Positions 60,793-64,000 of a stretch of 64,000 nucleotides of DNA are shown here, piece after piece (within the stretch, counting starts at the first letter, position 1; every line of letters begins with the position of its first letter). The notes under the pieces are model-generated. The model did not search any database, was not told the origin of the DNA, and was given only the letters and a program-made list of their open reading frames with translations. Where the stretch lies: assembly GCA_024336345.1 (NCBI GenBank), contig JANFOG010000004.1, forward strand, positions 3,224,001 to 3,288,000, read 5' to 3'. The position numbers and the translations under genes were made by a program. This stretch comes from Mariannaea sp. PMI_226 (taxonomy: Eukaryota; Ascomycota; Sordariomycetes; Hypocreales; Nectriaceae).

Positions 60793-62488
60793 TCAGTGCC
60801 GGCTCGCCCTTCCGGCTTGCACCTTGGCCTGAGCTCTACGGAGCCATCCCTCATCCATATCCTGGCGCCAAGAGCAATCTGACGCAAATTCACATGTTCG
60901 ACACTTGAACGCCTCTTCTATTTCAACACCTCTTGCCTGTCGTTCTCCACGCCACCACGCCATGTATTTTGTGAGGTAGTCATCAAGTGCCTGGCGAGAG
61001 ACTGGGAAATCATGTACCTGAATTTCCCGTCCGTCTTGGCGGTGGACGTATTGAACTCTGAGCATGTGCCCCATGGAGTGTTCTCCGTGAGGAAAGGTAG
61101 CACTCAACTCATCCTGTACCAATGACAGCAGTTCTCGCAGAGTCCGGTACCTGAGCAAGTCGGGCTCGTTTGACTCACTACTCGGCTGGAAACCAGATAA
61201 TGCAGCATCGTTTGTGGATTCGGTGGGGAGGAGTTCATCCTGCAAATCTGGGGGAGCGTCGATGAAGATTTCATCGTGCAGGCTTCCAATTTGGGCAATA
61301 AATGCGTCTGAGAAAGGTTCATCAGGACTCAAGCCATACTGCCTAAATACGCCAAGAAAGTTGAGCCTTCCTGCAGCCATATCCGATAGGAATCGATGGT
61401 AGAGAAGGAGCTGAATCTTCGCGGGTCGTAAGGAGGTATTACTAACGGGAGCCAACGAACCACGAGTTTTGACGTCCGCCAAGTAAATCTTGGGACTAGA
61501 ATAGCTCGCTTGATTCGCTTGCGACGGCGGGAAGTAGTCATTTAACAATGACTGGCGATGTTCCCCTTGAGACCCCTGGCTAGAGAGGTCGGCTTCGAAC
61601 TCAGGATTTGGGTTCTCGTAGCTCACATCATCAATCACGCCGTTGACCAAGTTATCGTCCACCATTCCCCAGACCTCCAACTCTCGTGTAAGACCAGTGT
61701 CTCTAAGTGTTCTCAGTCCTTGAACGAAGTTCCAGAGTCTCAATCCAAAACCGTCTTCTTTGCTCATGATGTCAATTTTCACAGTGGTGTGAACTTCATC
61801 TTCTAGCTTTTGATGAACTTTGGTCCCCATTTTCATTGCCTTGGTCCTGGTCCGTCTGCCACCCGGCAACCGAGTCAGTGTGTACCAGTACTGCAATTCG
61901 CACCATGCTCCTGCAGTCAAATCGGAGACTGTCAGCGGTCTCCTTGGATACGATCGGAATCTCTGGAGTGGGGAGCGATCATCTTCGGGCGTTTCGTTTT
62001 TCGCTGTCTCTTCTCCTTGCACGTCTTGTTCTGCTGCAACCGGGACCTCCGACTGAGCACCAACCCTAGACAATGCACTGCTCACTAATCGCTTTCGGTC
62101 AGTTAGTTGGAAGACCTGCACGAAAATTTTGATACCTACGATCCGGGTAGCAAACCACCGGCTTTCCCTGCTGGCCCTGCTGGTCCTGCTCGGAGCTTGA
62201 AAAGTCGGCGCCAATAGGCTGTACCAGGTTGAGCATGGAGCTACTTGTTTGAAGGCTGTCCAAGTTAAGCACCGGCGATGCACCACAGTTGAGAAGCGAC
62301 TCATGGTGTCCACTTGATATTTCCTGCTTGTTGGAATTGGCATCTATCTCAGCTAATCTCGCATCGTTTCCTGGTAATATTTGTGTCTGCGGGACTTGGG
62401 GAGAACAAGGAGAAGCCAACTGGAGAAGCAATTCCTCTTCCTCAGCAGAAAAGTCGTATCCAAATTCTGAATCGCTATCTGCCGTCAT
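60793..62488 (-). CDS. EXO5: Exonuclease V (EXO5/DEM1-like, Fe-S nuclease)
   Basis: Single-strand DNA exonuclease of the EXO5 family, which acts in mitochondria in yeast and in the nucleus in animals. Minus-strand exons are 62488-62140 and 62084-60793, giving 546 residues; the 55-nt intron is GTAGGT..TTAG with an ACTAAC branch site. This acceptor is the one that restores the nuclease frame with the preferred donor. The domain starts near LTVSDLTAGAWCELQYWYTL. PD-(D/E)XK residues are in NGVIDDVSY and YLADVKTRGS (about 315-322). Cys in AWCEL and three C-terminal cysteines (CRTCEFASDC, about 509-518) would hold the Fe-S cluster. An alternative start at 62584 adds 32 residues with little presequence character. 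It diverges from the F-box-like gene. Confidence 0.9.
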
Positions 62489-63444
62489 GACACTCACTGC
62501 CAAACAAATTAATGATGATGGTGATGATTCATGATACACAATTGGAAGAAGATGGGGGAAACCCGTCGTGTCCAAGCTTGACACGCGACCGGGTCACGGA
62601 GTCACGTGGGACACAGGGACTGGATATTTGGTAGCCAGGCACCGATCAAACAGCGCCTGGGGTGGATGCGTCCTCCCGGTAGTCAATAGGCTCCCAGTAT
62701 AAAACTACAGGGGTTTTTAAAAATAGGACTCGAAATTGCTTGCCTATCAACGAGGCAGACTCTACAACCAGCCAATGGCTGATTTTTATTTGGATAAGCA
62801 ATCTCGCGGAAGGGCCAGGGCAGAATGAATTGGCCAACGGTTCGCAGTTGAAACTGGAAGACGTGGCTGACTGACGCCGAACCCGGAAACAAACTGCGTC
62901 TCAGAGATGCTTCGATCGTCGACGAGTGCGTCATTCAAGATAGGCAAACTGCGCGTCACGGTCTGCATATAAAAGCCAACTCTCTACATGCAAGCCAAAA
63001 AAAAGAAAAGAAAAAAAAGAGAGAGATAGAGAGAACGGCAGGCAAGCAAGCCAAAAAGATCAGACCTCTCCTTCGTGCAGTCCTACTGTTCCTCAGCGAA
63101 TCCTCTCCTTTGCTAAATTGATTCACTCTGAAACTCACTAAACCTGCGCCGCCAGCCGTGGCTTGGCTGCCTGACCTGCGACCACGCTGGCCTCGTATCC
63201 TCACCTGTGGCCTCCTCCCCATGTCAACACGAATGTGCCTTTGCAAGGCAGCAGCCGAATACAAATCTTCCATCGAGCCGCTCTGGTAATGCAGTCTTCA
63301 AACCAACGCCAATAGGTCTCTCATCTCTTCAATTCGCCACCGCATCTTCAGAGTCAGGAATAGACTACTTTACCTAACATCCCGTCATTACTTTTGAGAG
63401 CTTTGCCCCGCCGCGCGCGTCTCCACCTCCGGGCCGTGGTAGCA
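62489..63444. promoter_or_regulatory. Divergent promoter region (EXO5 / F-box-like gene)
   Basis: About 950 bases between two divergent starts, no gene supported. A purine-rich run (62998-63033) lies in the middle. Confidence 0.4.
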
Positions 63445-64000
63445 ATGTCAACTTCCCTCCACTCCCGTGTCTCCACCCACAACAGCAGCTCCGGACCCGA
63501 GAAGACCTCCGGAGTCATCTCAAGCCTCAATTCAACCGGAAATGAAACTCCTCGGCTTAACTTGATGTCTCTCCCGACGGAGATCCATCTCGCCATCTCC
63601 TCGCTGCTCATCTATCCCGATGCATTGTCCTTGAAACACACCAATGCCCATTTCTACTCTCTCGTCGATACTGGAGTTAACCTCAAAGTTGAATGGCTCG
63701 TAGAACGCCGAAGCCTTCATCTCGAATGTCCCAATGATCGTCGATGCGACCTAGGGAGTGATCTTCGCTTCTGTCGTGGAAGTGTTCCGTAAGTCAATCC
63801 TTCGAAATACAACAGCGTTGCTTCTACACCAAAATAACAGACAGACTGACTGACTATTTGCAGGCTTCTGATGCAACGCCGCCGCGAGCATATGGAGTGC
63901 GAATCCCGCCCAGGTCTTGGCTGTCTAGTTTATGGCACAAGGACGTGTTCACATCGCTCAACTCTCGCCAGACGACTACCACGTTGGTTAAAACTCAAGT
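63445..64000 (+). CDS. F-box-like protein, 5' part (runs off the window)
   Basis: Partial gene: exon 1 is 63445-63788 and exon 2 starts at 63864 and continues past the right edge. The intron is GTAAGT..GCAG and keeps the frame (FCRGSVP joined to LLMQRRREHMECE). Residues 39-85 contain LMSLPTEIHLAISSLLIYPD followed by a segment like ALSLKHTNAHFYSLV, the usual fungal F-box pattern (LPxEIxxxIxxxLxxxDxxxLxxTN). Such proteins recruit substrates to SCF ubiquitin ligases; the substrate part is not in view. The segment after it is Cys-rich (ECPNDRRC..., ECESRPGLGC), as in a large family of fungal F-box-like hypothetical proteins. The complete length is unknown. Confidence 0.75.

Overview
The window is eukaryotic nuclear DNA from a filamentous ascomycete. 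Its genes carry short introns (about 45-75 nt, one of 197 nt) with GT..AG ends and CTAAC/CTGAC-like branch sites. Gene content is fungal: a Zn2Cys6 regulator, SEC1, an FMO-DUF6314 fusion and a Xi-class GST. CT-rich leaders precede several start codons, and GGTACCTAGG-like tracts recur between genes. A sordariomycete, probably hypocrealean, is my best inference from protein character; no marker here proves it. I recognised no tRNA, rRNA, CRISPR array, intact transposon or PKS/NRPS cluster.

Layout, left to right: (1) 1.6-3.7 kb, MFS multidrug-type transporter (+), facing a D-lactate/2-hydroxyacid dehydrogenase (-, 4.75-5.8 kb). (2) 7.7-8.6 kb, spliceosomal CCCH-RING protein CWC24/RNF113 (-). 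(3) 9.7-18.1 kb, a redox and signalling group: an FMO-type flavoprotein fused to DUF6314 (-) diverges from a small NAD(P)-binding reductase-like protein (+); then come a seven-helix cAMP-receptor-like GPCR (-) and, diverging from it, a hotdog thioesterase-like protein (+). (4) 18.4-20.2 kb, C2-domain protein (-). (5) 20.2-25.0 kb, gene-poor. (6) 25.1-33.7 kb, housekeeping: FKBP12 with an N-terminal extension, ubiquitin E1 (UBA1), and a glutathionyl-hydroquinone-reductase-like GST with a presequence. (7) 34.4-34.8 kb, a possible four-exon small secreted protein. (8) 36.6-44.9 kb: a 4E-T-like eIF4E-binding protein whose eIF4E motif lies in a short first exon, SEC1, and a zinc-finger/G-patch protein. 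(9) 44.9-50.1 kb, gene-poor and A+T-rich in places. (10) 50.1-51.7 kb, secreted GH17-like glycosidase. (11) 51.7-56.0 kb, gene-poor. (12) 56.0-58.3 kb, Zn2Cys6 transcription factor. (13) 60.8-62.5 kb, exonuclease V (EXO5), divergent from an F-box-like gene that runs off the right edge.

Most genes are unrelated housekeeping functions and do not form one pathway. The most group-like segment is 9.7-18.1 kb (flavoprotein, reductase, GPCR, thioesterase), but a shared function is only an inference. The most informative observations are the spliced first exon that reveals the 4E-T-like protein, the two genes (FKBP12 and GST) that can start at a presequence Met or an internal Met, the FMO-DUF6314 fusion, and the short-exon candidate secreted gene.
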